From NCBI GenBank assembly GCA_001913845.2, contig MKGP02000020.1, positions 1 through 64,000 on the forward strand: a stretch of DNA of 64,000 nt. The letters run 5' to 3'. Within the stretch, counting starts at the first letter, position 1, and each line of letters opens with the position of its first letter. The position numbers and the translations under genes are program-made. Positions 18,911 through 28,005 of this stretch are shown piece after piece. The notes below the pieces were generated by a model. That model saw only the letters and a program-made list of their open reading frames with translations. It was not told the origin of the DNA and did no database searches. The stretch comes from Limnothrix sp. CACIAM 69d. Lineage in GTDB: Bacteria > Cyanobacteriota > Cyanobacteriia > CACIAM-69d.

Positions 18911-19334
18911 GGTGGGCTACAGTCCTGCGGGCGAACCGATGCGTGAGAAGGCTGAGGATGGGGTGATGGTGGGTGTGGCTCGCGCGAATCGATGATGGTC
19001 GATTTGTTCTGGGGTTGTCAAATGGGGGATGTGCCGAAAATGGCGGGTTTGGGGCGGGTGCGAAGCGGAGAGATGGGGCCGGCAAGGTCAGGAGTTGGCC
19101 TGGATCCCTGGGGCGATCGGGAAGGGGCAAACCCGATTAACCCGATTGTTAACATAGGCTTGCGTGGGGCGACCCCGCACGGCGTTGGGGTGGGGTGGTT
19201 CAGGAAATCCGGAAGGGACGGGGGCGATCGATCGGCCCGGCCAAAGCAGCCCAAGGCGATCGCCCCCAGTCGTTTGCGTCCTTGAGTCCCAATCTGAGCG
19301 GTATTGCAGCGCACAAAGCAGAGGTTTTTGATTC
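18911..19334. other. Intergenic region between divergent RTX and phosphohexomutase genes
   Basis: A 424-base gap that must hold the promoters of both divergent genes. It contains CGATCG cores and G-rich stretches. I see no gene, RNA fold or operator that I can name. Confidence 0.4.
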
Positions 19335-20807
19335 ATGAGTCAATCGTTGAGAGCGGCGGCGGCCAGCCCGATCAAGTTCGGCACGGATGGTTGGCGGGGG
19401 GTGATTGCGGCGGACTTCACGATCGAGCGGGTGGCCCGGGTGGCCCCGCTGGCGGCGGAAGCCTTGGCCCAGGAATTTGGGGCCAGCACCGGCAGCCGCA
19501 CCATTTTGGTGGGCTATGATCGCCGGTTCATGGCTGAAGATTTTGCGCGGGTGGCCGCTGAAGCCATCCAGGCGATCGGCTATCGGGTGAAGCTGTCGGA
19601 CTGCTATGCCCCCACGCCGGTCTTTAGCTGGATTGCCCACCATGAACAGGCTCTTGGGGCGATCGTCCTGACGGCCAGCCACAATCCCGGCCGCTATTTG
19701 GGTCTGAAGGTAAAAGGAGCCTTTGGGGGTTCCGTGTCGCCGGAGGTGACCCAAAAGATTGAGACGATGTTGGCGGCCGAAACGGTTCCGGCCGAGGTGG
19801 AGCATCCGGAGCCGATCGAGTCGTTTAATCCTTGGGAAAGCGGCTACTGTGAAGCGTTGCGGCAGTTTGTTGATCTTGCTGCCATCCGAGCTGCCATTGC
19901 CGATGGCAAGCTGGCAGTGTTTGTGGATGCGATGCATGGCGCTTCGGCCGGTGGTCTCAGCAAGGTGCTGGATGTTGCCGTGCAGGAGCTGAACACCAGT
20001 CGCGATCCGCTGTTTGAAGGGGGCGCACCGGAACCGTTGCCCAAATACACCACCCGTTCGATCGCCCAAATTCGCGACCACCAGCAGGCCCATCCCAACC
20101 AATTGGCCGTGGGGTTGGTCTTTGATGGCGACTGCGATCGAATCGCCGCGATCGATGGGTCTGGGGAATTTCTCACCTCCCAGATCTTGATCCCGATTTT
20201 GATTCAGCACCTGGCCGTGGTGCGCGGGCAAACCGGCGAAGTGGTTAAAACCGTCAGCGGCTCCGACCTAATGCCCAAGGTGGCGGAACTGTATCAATTG
20301 CCGGTTCATGAAACCGCCGTGGGCTACAAATACATCGCCGATCGCATGTTGAGCGTGCCGGTGTTGATTGGGGGCGAAGAGTCCGGCGGCGTGGGCTATG
20401 GCAACCACATTCCCGAACGGGACGCGCTGCTCTCGGCGCTGTATGTGTTGGAAGCCGTTGTGAAAGCGGGCAAAAGCTTGAACGAACTGTACGGCGATCT
20501 GCAAACCAAGACCAACTTTTTCAATGCCTACGATCGCATTGATCTCGCCCTGGCCAGCATGGCCGCACGCGATCGGCTGTTGGGACAACTGCAAACCAAC
20601 CCACCCCAAACGATCGCCGGGCAAGCGGTCACCAACTGCCAAACCACCGACGGCTATAAATTCCGCCTGACCAGTGGCGATTGGTTAATGGTGCGCTTCA
20701 GCGGCACGGAACCCGTCCTGCGGCTCTATTGCGAAGCCGTCACGCTCGATCGGGTACATGAAATTCTGGAATGGGCCCGCCAATGGGCCGAAGCTGCCGC
20801 CGCCTAA
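19335..20807 (+). CDS. Phosphoglucomutase/phosphomannomutase family protein
   Basis: A 490-residue alpha-D-phosphohexomutase that interconverts sugar 1- and 6-phosphates through a phosphoserine intermediate, feeding glycogen, nucleotide-sugar and envelope synthesis. All four signature loops are present: active-site Ser115 in TASHNPGRYLG, metal loop DGDCDR at 264-269 (Cys in place of the common Ala), sugar loop GGEESGG near 346, and phosphate-binding RFSGTEP from Arg454. The N-terminal FGTDGWRG matches the cyanobacterial two-specificity branch. Which hexose it prefers cannot be read. ATG 19335 is the first in frame after a suitable gap. The gene is followed by a strong terminator at 20890. Confidence 0.92.
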   Translation: MSQSLRAAAASPIKFGTDGWRGVIAADFTIERVARVAPLAAEALAQEFGASTGSRTILVGYDRRFMAEDFARVAAEAIQAIGYRVKLSDCYAPTPVFSWIAHHEQALGAIVLTASHNPGRYLGLKVKGAFGGSVSPEVTQKIETMLAAETVPAEVEHPEPIESFNPWESGYCEALRQFVDLAAIRAAIADGKLAVFVDAMHGASAGGLSKVLDVAVQELNTSRDPLFEGGAPEPLPKYTTRSIAQIRDHQQAHPNQLAVGLVFDGDCDRIAAIDGSGEFLTSQILIPILIQHLAVVRGQTGEVVKTVSGSDLMPKVAELYQLPVHETAVGYKYIADRMLSVPVLIGGEESGGVGYGNHIPERDALLSALYVLEAVVKAGKSLNELYGDLQTKTNFFNAYDRIDLALASMAARDRLLGQLQTNPPQTIAGQAVTNCQTTDGYKFRLTSGDWLMVRFSGTEPVLRLYCEAVTLDRVHEILEWARQWAEAAAA

Positions 20808-20889
20808 GGTTGCTGCTCAATTCCCACGGGCGCACCCACCCAAAACCAACTGTGCGCCCTTGATCTAACCCAAACCTGCTGGACTTCAC

Positions 20890-20920
20890 TCACCTGGGCC
20901 GATCCCCGGGTGATTTTTTT
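20890..20920 (+). terminator. Terminator after the phosphohexomutase gene
   Basis: A 9-bp stem with one G-U pair (TCACCTGGG at 20890-20898 with CCCGGGTGA at 20905-20913) is followed by seven T residues (20914-20920). Confidence 0.85.
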
Positions 20921-21012
20921 GGGTGGTCATTGCCGCCGGTTGCCCTTTGCCAAACCCCCCTCGATCGGGACAATTGGGAAGTGCTATCCATCCTGCAATT
21001 TCTTTTTTCGCC

Positions 21013-21582
21013 ATGCCCCGTTTAGTCGTTGCCACCGGAAACCCCGGCAAACTCAAAGAGCTACAGGCCTACTTGGATGATTTGGGCTGGGAACTGGCCC
21101 TGAAACCCCCGGAGCTGGAGATTGAAGAAACGGGCCAAACCTTCCTCGAAAATGCCCGCCTGAAAGCCACCCAAGTGGCCCTGGCAACCGGTGAATGGGC
21201 GATCGCAGATGACTCTGGCTTGGCGATCGATGCCCTCAATGGCGCGCCGGGTCTCTACTCCGCTCGCTATGGAATCACCGATGCCGATCGGATCAACCGC
21301 GTTCTTACCGAACTGGCCAACCAGCCCGATCGCCGGGCCCAATTTGTCTGTGCGTTGGTGGTCGTGCGGCCCGATGGCACGGTGGCCGCCGAAGCCGAGG
21401 GCATTTGTCCCGGTGAAATTACCACAGCCCCCCGGGGATCGCAGGGTTTTGGTTACGACCCCATTTTTCTGATGCCCGAGTTAGGCCTCACCTATGCGGA
21501 AATGTCTGCCACCCAAAAACATGAACTGAGCCACCGTGGCCGGGCGATCGCCCTGTTGCGGCCCCAACTAGCAACCCTGTAA
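21013..21582 (+). CDS. rdgB: Non-canonical purine NTP pyrophosphatase (RdgB/HAM1 family)
   Basis: A 189-residue house-cleaning enzyme that hydrolyses dITP, dXTP and ITP to monophosphates plus pyrophosphate, preventing their incorporation into nucleic acid. The family signature is complete: VVATGNPGKLKEL at residues 5-17 (nucleotide-binding loop), ETGQTFLENARLKA near 40, ADDSGLAIDALNGAPG with the catalytic Asp near 70, GFGYDPIF near 148, and the C-terminal SHRGRA near 175. ATG 21013 gives the normal length; the frame extends upstream to 20923 but overlaps the previous terminator, so that start is rejected. A hairpin terminator follows at 21681. Not obviously in an operon. Confidence 0.93.
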   Translation: MPRLVVATGNPGKLKELQAYLDDLGWELALKPPELEIEETGQTFLENARLKATQVALATGEWAIADDSGLAIDALNGAPGLYSARYGITDADRINRVLTELANQPDRRAQFVCALVVVRPDGTVAAEAEGICPGEITTAPRGSQGFGYDPIFLMPELGLTYAEMSATQKHELSHRGRAIALLRPQLATL

Positions 21583-21680
21583 CTCCCGCACCCATCCATC
21601 ACCCCCACCCGAAGGCCCAGCAACCTCGCCTCCTCAACCCCCAGCTCAACAATCACCACAGCACAAGCGGCCTACGCAGC

Positions 21681-21714
21681 AGGCAAAGGACTAATCCCCT
21701 TTGCCTTTATTTTT
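21681..21714 (+). terminator. Terminator after rdgB
   Basis: A perfect 9-bp stem (AGGCAAAGG at 21681-21689 with CCTTTGCCT at 21698-21706) followed by TTATTTTT. Confidence 0.85.
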
Positions 21715-22461
21715 CAATTCCGTCATTGCCACCCTTTCCCCATAGTTTGCACAGCGCTTCAAGCACACAATTTCAATTGATGAACTTAATGTTTTTTACA
21801 GAATTTCAGTTATAGAGCCTTAGGATGGGTGATCAGGTTCACAAAACTTTGAGTTTGACGCTGAAAGGTCGAGGATCTGAGGGGGTCAAACCCCTCATTT
21901 GCGATGATCTGACTTAGGGAATTAACTACACTTTTCTTCAAGAAGTTAGTTAGTGATCCACCTTAGTTGAACAGGAGAATTTTTACCAAAGTTCTTGAGC
22001 TTCAGCTATTCAAGACCAAGGCAAATGTATGATTTTTAACACTCAAACCCCTTGATCATGTATCTAATGATATCTGCTCGCTAAATTGATCGATGAACCG
22101 CAATTTTTAAGTCTATTTCAGAAATTAAGATTCATTACAATCGCTGCTTTTTCTGTTTGCGATCAAAATTGTCTTAGCCTAGAGTTAATCTGACCTTTAA
22201 ACAGAATCAGACCTAAGATCATTCCACCCCTCCAGTCGGGATTTCTAGGTCTTGACTCAAGCATCTTGCTTGAGCGAATAGGCTTCGTCCATGAGAGTCG
22301 TTGTTGGGCTGTCTCTCTTGAACCAGTCACTTCAAAAAGGCTTCCAAGGCTTACGTTAAGTCGGATTTTCGTTTGGTTGAATTTCAAAACGATCAAGGGA
22401 TTATTGAGCTGCAATAATCCCGCTATTTGGTTCAGCAACTTTCGCTGGCGAGGATATTGAA
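21715..22461. other. AT-rich gap before the accessory sugar genes
   Basis: About 750 bases with no credible gene. A perfect 7-bp hairpin CTCAAGC-ATCTT-GCTTGAG lies at 22256-22274; its AAGCATCTTG core recalls the dispersed repeats at 13911 and 63862. A minus-strand frame of 91 codons (22163-22438) has no recognisable content. The base composition drops here, marking the edge of the accessory region. The promoter of the fused epimerase-aminotransferase gene must lie within it. Confidence 0.45.
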
Positions 22462-24615
22462 ATGGCAGATTTTGACGTTTTAATTACGGGCGGCGCTGGT
22501 TTTGTCGGCAGCGCGATCGCACGCTATTTACTCAGTGTGGGCAAGTCAGTGGTCTGTTTAGATCGCCACGATCCCGGTCGGTTGGTCGATATTGACGATC
22601 GAATTGAGAACGTCACGGGCGATATTCTCGATGCTGATTGTATGGATCATTGGATTGCTCGTTGCGATCGAGTGATTCACCTCGCAGCCGTCGTTGGTGT
22701 GGATGAATATGTCACTCGGCCCCACGATGTTTTGGATGTGAACATCTTGGGAACGCGCAATGTTCTAATGGCTTGCTTGAAGCATAATCGCCCTGTTCTA
22801 ATTGCCAGCAGCAGCGAAACCTACGGCTTAAACACCGGCATTCTGGAAGAGGATAGCGATCGCATCTACGGCACTTCTCGAAACCATCGCTGGAGCTACG
22901 CCATTTCCAAAACCACCGGGGAACACTACGCCTATGCCCTGGGCCGTTTGGGACTAACCGCCGCCGCCGTTCGATACTTTAATATCTATGGTCCCCAACT
23001 TGATGCACCTGGAAAAGGACGTGTCATCAGTAAATTTTTGGGCAGAATTCGCGACGGTTTGCCTTTGATGTTGGTGGATGGTGGTCAAGCCGTGCGCACC
23101 CTTTGTTATATCGACGATGCGGCAGAAGCAACGGCAAGACTCGCCCTTGAACTCAGCCCTGACTGTAGCTATAACCATTCAGCCGTTAATATTGGCCGTC
23201 CTGAGCCAATCACCATGCGTGAATTGGCGGAAATTATGATTCGCCTCTCAGGCCACAAAGCCGGAACCGAAGACATTGATGGAAAGCAATTTTTTGGCGA
23301 GGGCTTTGAAGAAATTCCCGTGCGCGTGCCTGATGTGTCCAAGTTGGAACGGATCCTAAATTTCAAGGCCAAAATTGATATGGAGGAAGGGTTGCGCCGA
23401 ACCCTCGACTATTGGGGACTGCTTAGCCCCGATGCCGGTCGCGGTGTGTTCTCTCGCAGTTCCAGCCATACTCCTCCAGTGGTGCCTATGGTGCGCCCAC
23501 ACTTTGCACCCAATAGCCTCCTCATCCAATCTTTTCAGCAATCCTTGGTCACCGGACAAGCCACCAACGGCGGCCCCCACTTGCACAATTTTGAAAAGGA
23601 ATTGGCGCAATATCTCGGCGTGCCCGATGTGGTGGTCTTGAGCAATGGTGCGGATGCGCTGACGTTGGGTATGCAAGTGCTGGGACGCAAAGGCAAGGCG
23701 GTGTTACCGTCCTATACCTTCATTGCCACGTTGAATTCGATCGAGTCGGCGGGTCTGGAGCCAATTTTCTGCGACATCGATCCCGAAACCTTTACGATGT
23801 CGCCCACGGCCCTGGCGCAAATTCTTGACCAGGAGCGCGATGTTGCTGTGGTAGTGCCGGTGAATGTGTTCGGGGTAACGCCTGATTTGCCAGCGATCGC
23901 CGCCCTTTGTCAACAGGCGGGGGCAGAGCTGATCTATGACAACTGCCACGGATTTGGCACTGAAACCCATGGCCGCCGGGTTCCCGCAGAACCGCGCCTG
24001 CAAATGTTTAGCTTCCATGCAACCAAGGTGCTGCCAGCGATCGAGGGCGGCGCACTGGTTGGCCCTGATTTAGACTTTCTCAATCAAGTGCGACAGTTGC
24101 GCAACCATGGCATTGCCCATCACAACTTGTCGGAATCGAGCTTGGGCATGAACGCCAAAATGGACGAGTTGCGGGCCGCCACCGGTCGCCACGTCCTGCA
24201 GCAATTCCCCAAAAATCTTGAGCACCGCCGCCAATACGCCCAGCAACTGCGCATGTTCTTCCAGGAATCCTGTCACGGGGCCCTGAGGCCCCAGCGCATT
24301 CCCGAGGGCGTGATTTCCAACTTCCAAAACCTGGGGGTGTTGATGCCGGTTAACAACCAAGGGGAACTGAGCCGCGTCATTACCGCCCTGAAGGAAGCAG
24401 GGGTGGAATGTCGCTCATACTTCAACCCCGCCCTTCATACCCTAGCCCGGGCAAAGAGTTATGCACGCTATCCCCTGCCCGTCACAAATCAGGTTTGGAA
24501 TTCGTTGCTATGCTTCCCCATTCACAGCCAAATGGATGCGAAAGACATTGATCGGGTGCAGTTAGCGGCGCGATCGGTTGCAGATGTTTTGACTCCTCTC
24601 CTGCAAGTGTCCTAA
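22462..24615 (+). CDS. Fused NAD-dependent sugar epimerase/dehydratase and DegT-type aminotransferase
   Basis: A 717-residue bifunctional protein. Residues 1-315 are an extended SDR: GGAGFVGS nucleotide loop at 10-17, SSSETYG near 115, and catalytic Tyr146-x3-Lys150. Residues about 345-717 are a DegT/DnrJ/EryC1/StrS PLP enzyme with the Schiff-base Lys522 in FHATKVLPA and an aspartate loop YDNCHGFG. Such enzymes usually work in separate polypeptides: one epimerises, dehydrates or oxidises a nucleotide sugar, and the other transaminates the resulting keto group. The fusion therefore suggests direct hand-over to make a nucleotide-activated amino sugar, which is inference. A proline/serine linker (about 315-345) separates the halves and no stop or frameshift is seen. 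The start ATG 22462 gives the nucleotide-binding loop the usual distance from the N terminus. It begins a run of plus-strand sugar and accessory genes. Confidence 0.88.
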   Translation: MADFDVLITGGAGFVGSAIARYLLSVGKSVVCLDRHDPGRLVDIDDRIENVTGDILDADCMDHWIARCDRVIHLAAVVGVDEYVTRPHDVLDVNILGTRNVLMACLKHNRPVLIASSSETYGLNTGILEEDSDRIYGTSRNHRWSYAISKTTGEHYAYALGRLGLTAAAVRYFNIYGPQLDAPGKGRVISKFLGRIRDGLPLMLVDGGQAVRTLCYIDDAAEATARLALELSPDCSYNHSAVNIGRPEPITMRELAEIMIRLSGHKAGTEDIDGKQFFGEGFEEIPVRVPDVSKLERILNFKAKIDMEEGLRRTLDYWGLLSPDAGRGVFSRSSSHTPPVVPMVRPHFAPNSLLIQSFQQSLVTGQATNGGPHLHNFEKELAQYLGVPDVVVLSNGADALTLGMQVLGRKGKAVLPSYTFIATLNSIESAGLEPIFCDIDPETFTMSPTALAQILDQERDVAVVVPVNVFGVTPDLPAIAALCQQAGAELIYDNCHGFGTETHGRRVPAEPRLQMFSFHATKVLPAIEGGALVGPDLDFLNQVRQLRNHGIAHHNLSESSLGMNAKMDELRAATGRHVLQQFPKNLEHRRQYAQQLRMFFQESCHGALRPQRIPEGVISNFQNLGVLMPVNNQGELSRVITALKEAGVECRSYFNPALHTLARAKSYARYPLPVTNQVWNSLLCFPIHSQMDAKDIDRVQLAARSVADVLTPLLQVS

Positions 24616-24915
24616 CCGATTTGTTCGATCGGCAGTGGGTCGGAGATTCACTGCCGTCAATTACTTCATGGAGCAATCATGAGATGCCCATGAATGACTT
24701 GAGATTAATCGGTGAACTGAACTGATGTTGATTGCCTATTAGCTCATCACGGTTCATTGGTTGCAACTTGAGTGCAAAGCGATCGCGAGTTAATCGCCAA
24801 ATTAATTTGGCCGTCGATTTGCCACCAATTCAGTAAGTCATTCATTTGCTCGGGTTTTGATTGCCCTGGCCACTTAACTCCACTTTTCTTGAACGAGAGA
24901 TTTCAGCAGAACACT
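24616..24915. other. 300-base gap within the accessory gene run
   Basis: AT-rich spacer between the fused enzyme and the next epimerase. An upstream in-frame extension of the next gene back to 24772 exists but reads as non-coding. I see no terminator with a T-run and no other element. Confidence 0.4.
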
Positions 24916-25992
24916 ATGGATATTGCAATCGTAACTGGCGCATCCGGCTTAATTGGCTCTGCGGCTGTGCGCTTCCTTGCCGATCGGGGTTTACAAGTGG
25001 TTGGCATTGACAATGATTTACGTCGCTACTTCTTTGGCGAAGAGGCTTCCACCGCCTGGAACCGCGATCGACTGCAAGCCGAAGTTGCCCACTACATCCA
25101 TGAAAACGAAGACATTCGGGATCTAGCAGCCCTAGAGCGAATCTTCAAAACCTACAACACAGACATCAAAATTATTATTCATGCAGCCGCTCAACCTTCC
25201 CACGACTGGGCCGCAACAGAACCCTTAACCGATTTTGCCGTGAATGCGAATGGAACCCTCAATCTTTTAGAAATGACCCGCCAACATTGCCCCGAGGCAG
25301 TGTTTATTTTCACTTCCACAAATAATGTGTATGGCGATGCCATTAATCACTATCCATTAGTGGAATTGGAAACTCGCTGGGAACTAGAACCGTCTCATCC
25401 CTATTTTGAACGCGGAATTGATGAGACCATGAGCATCGATCGCTCCGTACACACCATCTTCGGAGCTTCCAAGGTGGCTGCGGACATCATGGTGCAAGAA
25501 TATGGCATTTACTATGGCTTAAAAACAGGCATTTTTCGGGGAGGATGTCTGACTGGCCCCGACCATTCTGGAACCCAGTTGCATGGTTTTTTAGCCTACC
25601 TCATGAAATGTGCCATTACCGGTCGTCACTACACGGTCTTTGGTTACCAAGCCAAACAGGTTCGCGACAATATTCACAGTTATGATTTGGTGAATATGTT
25701 TTGGCATTTCTATCAGAATCCTCGCTGCGGAGAAGTGTATAACGCTGGCGGCAGCCGCTACTCCCACTGCTCAATGATGGAGGCCATCACCCGCAGCGGT
25801 GAAATTGTGGGCAAGCCGATGAACTGGAGCTACAGCGAACAAAATCGCCTCGGTGATCACATTTGGTGGGTCAGCGACGTACAGAAGTTTAAGGATCACT
25901 ATCCCAATTGGAATTTTAAATATAATTTGGATGATATTTTAATTCAAATCTATGAAGGTCTGTCTAGGCGAGAAGATATGGCATTGGTTTAG
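24916..25992 (+). CDS. CDP-paratose 2-epimerase-like NAD-dependent epimerase
   Basis: A 358-residue extended SDR. Family marks are [10 protein letters not shown] at 6-15, STNNVYGD near 132, and [12 protein letters not shown] with [13 protein letters not shown] near 210-235, the last typical of the RfbE (tyvelose epimerase) branch. The usual Tyr of the YxxxK pair is Phe182 here (IFGASK, Lys186), so catalysis must differ from classical SDRs, or the residue is replaced functionally by a neighbour. I recall related proteins with the same FGxSK wording, so this is likely a subfamily trait and not damage. ATG 24916 is chosen; the longer frame from 24772 adds unrelated sequence. It probably modifies a nucleotide-activated sugar together with the preceding fused enzyme. 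Confidence 0.85.
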   Translation: MDIAIVTGASGLIGSAAVRFLADRGLQVVGIDNDLRRYFFGEEASTAWNRDRLQAEVAHYIHENEDIRDLAALERIFKTYNTDIKIIIHAAAQPSHDWAATEPLTDFAVNANGTLNLLEMTRQHCPEAVFIFTSTNNVYGDAINHYPLVELETRWELEPSHPYFERGIDETMSIDRSVHTIFGASKVAADIMVQEYGIYYGLKTGIFRGGCLTGPDHSGTQLHGFLAYLMKCAITGRHYTVFGYQAKQVRDNIHSYDLVNMFWHFYQNPRCGEVYNAGGSRYSHCSMMEAITRSGEIVGKPMNWSYSEQNRLGDHIWWVSDVQKFKDHYPNWNFKYNLDDILIQIYEGLSRREDMALV

Positions 25993-26049
25993 GATTAGTA
26001 GGATCAGAATTCGATGGTTTTTGATTCAAAGATCTGGACAGACTAGCTT

Positions 26050-26643
26050 ATGATTAACAACTTTTCGGAAGCTAATTTTTGGTCAACCATGCAGTGGCAT
26101 AATCCTCCAGCCGAATGGACCGATCACAATGGTCAACTTTGGGTTAAAACGGGTTTAAAATCTGACTTTTGGCGAACCACTCACTACGGATTTATTCGAG
26201 ATTCAGGGCATTTCTATCATTGCGCAGTCAGCGGCAATTTTCGGGCACGCATTTGTTTTGCAGGGCAATATCAAGATCTTTATGATCAAGCCGGACTGAT
26301 GGTACGCGCGAGTGAAACTCACTGGCTCAAGTGTGGCATCGAATATGTTGAAGGGGTGCAATACGCCAGTGCAGTCGTAACGCGCGATCGCTCGGACTGG
26401 TCTGTTTCACCACTCCCTGGACAGCCAGAGCGTGTTTGGTTTGAGGTGCGCCGAAAAGATGAAGCAATTGCAATTCTCTATTCCCTAAACGGGGAGCAGT
26501 TCACCCTATTACGCTTAACGGATTTTCCCGAAGATCCTACTGTTCAGGTGGGGCCCGTTTGCGCCTCGCCGGAGCGGGCCCACTTTGAAGTCATCTTTGA
26601 ATCGTTCACCGTTAAATCTTGCTCTGAACCAGTTGTGGATTAG
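26050..26643 (+). CDS. DUF1349-family beta-sandwich protein
   Basis: A 197-residue protein with the DUF1349 pattern: an N-terminal W-rich segment (WHNPPAEW), GLKSDFWRTTHYGF near 38, then DLYDQAGLMVRASETHWLKCGIEY near 80-100 and SDWSV near 120. The fold is a concanavalin-like jelly roll; homologues such as B. subtilis YesU and yeast Ree1 are of unsettled function, some near carbohydrate genes. There is no signal peptide, so it is probably cytoplasmic. It starts 57 bases after the epimerase gene on the same strand, consistent with one transcript. A carbohydrate-binding or sugar-modifying role is inference from context only. Confidence 0.82.
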   Translation: MINNFSEANFWSTMQWHNPPAEWTDHNGQLWVKTGLKSDFWRTTHYGFIRDSGHFYHCAVSGNFRARICFAGQYQDLYDQAGLMVRASETHWLKCGIEYVEGVQYASAVVTRDRSDWSVSPLPGQPERVWFEVRRKDEAIAILYSLNGEQFTLLRLTDFPEDPTVQVGPVCASPERAHFEVIFESFTVKSCSEPVVD

Positions 26644-26740
26644 TAATCATCATTCAAGCTTCCTCAAAGCTAGCGGGTGTCATTTCTGCTGTGATTTTTC
26701 TGCAAGGCATATCCAACCCTGAAAACCGTGGCTTAACCTT

Positions 26741-27958
26741 ATGCCTCCTGAAACCCAAGCATCTCCCAGTGATGATTCAGACGATCCAACGAAGGAAGCA
26801 ACCACCCATCAGTCCCCTAATCAGCCGATCACTTTTGAGTCTGATTTCCAAAATCAGGACAATAATCAGAACAATCGCCATTCATCACTGGCTTTTTTGT
26901 GGCTAATTTTGGGGCTAATTGCTCTCTCATCGACAGCTATTTTCATTAAATTATCGATTCGAGAAATCAGTGCAGAAGCAACGGTTTTTAATCGATTATG
27001 GATTGCAACTCTAGCGTTTACGGGGTTGAATTGGCTCCAAAGAGAGCAACCTCCATCAGCAGTTTCTGAAAGCAAAACGGAAAGTGACCATACTGCCCAA
27101 AATTCTGGAGCAGCCGATCATTCTTCCGCAGAAGTCACAGGCCCACAGCAGCTACCTTGGACAACCATCAATCTGTTATTGGCACTGGGGTTTGTGCATC
27201 TTGTGGGGCGTTATTTGTGGACATGGTCGCTCACCAGCACTACCGCAGCCAATGGGGCAATGTTGGCGAATATGCCTCCCCTGTTCACGGCCCTTGGGGG
27301 CTGGCTTTTTTTGGGACAACGGTTCGATCGACGGTTTTTGAGTGGGTTGGCAATCGCAGTCATTGGCGCAATCACCCTCGCGATCGGTGACTGGATTCAG
27401 CCCAAAGAAGCTCTTTTTGGCACTAGCGCCTTGCTTGGAGATGGGGCAGCCCTGCTCTCCTCGGTCTTTTACGCGGCCAGTTTCCTGCTCGTTGAAAAAC
27501 TACGTCAACGTCTTTCAACCTCAAAAATTCTAGTGTGGCGCTGTGCCATTGGCTTGCTCCTAGCAACACCCATTGTTTGGGCGATCGACAACACCATCTT
27601 TCCCATCAGCACCATGGGTTGGATTGCAGTCATTGGACTTGCATTCATTAGTGAAGTCACTGGCCATGGATTAATTGTTTATAGCCTCAAACATTTCTCT
27701 TCTACGTTTGTCACCATTGTTCTGTTGCTAGAGCCGGCCCCTGTTGCTGCCGTAGCTTGGCTGTGGTTTGGTGAATTTCTTGACCCTCTTAATATTTTGG
27801 GATTTCTTCTAATTACTCTCGGAATTTATCTAGCCAAAACAGGCACTGGATCAACAGGAGGCAGCAACAATAGTCTCAATCTAATTTCCAACCCATCAGA
27901 CTCATCTCCTAGTCAAGACTTTGCGCTAGAGACACCAGAAATTTCTGGAAAACCGTAA
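26741..27958 (+). CDS. EamA/DMT-superfamily transporter
   Basis: A 405-residue inner-membrane protein with ten predicted helices in two EamA repeats (about 65-225 and 240-375). The first repeat is recognisable from ALSSTAIFIKLSIREISAEATVFNRLW, the second from GDGAALLSSVFYAASFLLVEKLR and LEPAPVAAVAWLWFGE. Long hydrophilic tails flank it: a Gln/Asn-rich N terminus of about 50 residues, and a Ser-rich C terminus. A hydrophilic insert (100-140) also enlarges the first loop. Substrates of this superfamily range from amino acids to nucleotide sugars and cannot be predicted. The ATG is 98 bases after the DUF1349 gene. Confidence 0.85.
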   Translation: MPPETQASPSDDSDDPTKEATTHQSPNQPITFESDFQNQDNNQNNRHSSLAFLWLILGLIALSSTAIFIKLSIREISAEATVFNRLWIATLAFTGLNWLQREQPPSAVSESKTESDHTAQNSGAADHSSAEVTGPQQLPWTTINLLLALGFVHLVGRYLWTWSLTSTTAANGAMLANMPPLFTALGGWLFLGQRFDRRFLSGLAIAVIGAITLAIGDWIQPKEALFGTSALLGDGAALLSSVFYAASFLLVEKLRQRLSTSKILVWRCAIGLLLATPIVWAIDNTIFPISTMGWIAVIGLAFISEVTGHGLIVYSLKHFSSTFVTIVLLLEPAPVAAVAWLWFGEFLDPLNILGFLLITLGIYLAKTGTGSTGGSNNSLNLISNPSDSSPSQDFALETPEISGKP

Positions 27959-28005
27959 TAGCGTTACGCGACATTTCTAGTTTCAAATTCAGGAAAATTG
28001 CCATT

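Noticed and set aside
20923-21012. N-terminal extension of the RdgB-type protein
   Set aside because: It begins within bases of the preceding terminator's T-run; the family starts at MPRLVVATGNPGK.
22163-22438. 91-codon minus-strand frame upstream of the fused enzyme
   Set aside because: It lies over a hairpin repeat in an AT-rich gap and shows no family resemblance.
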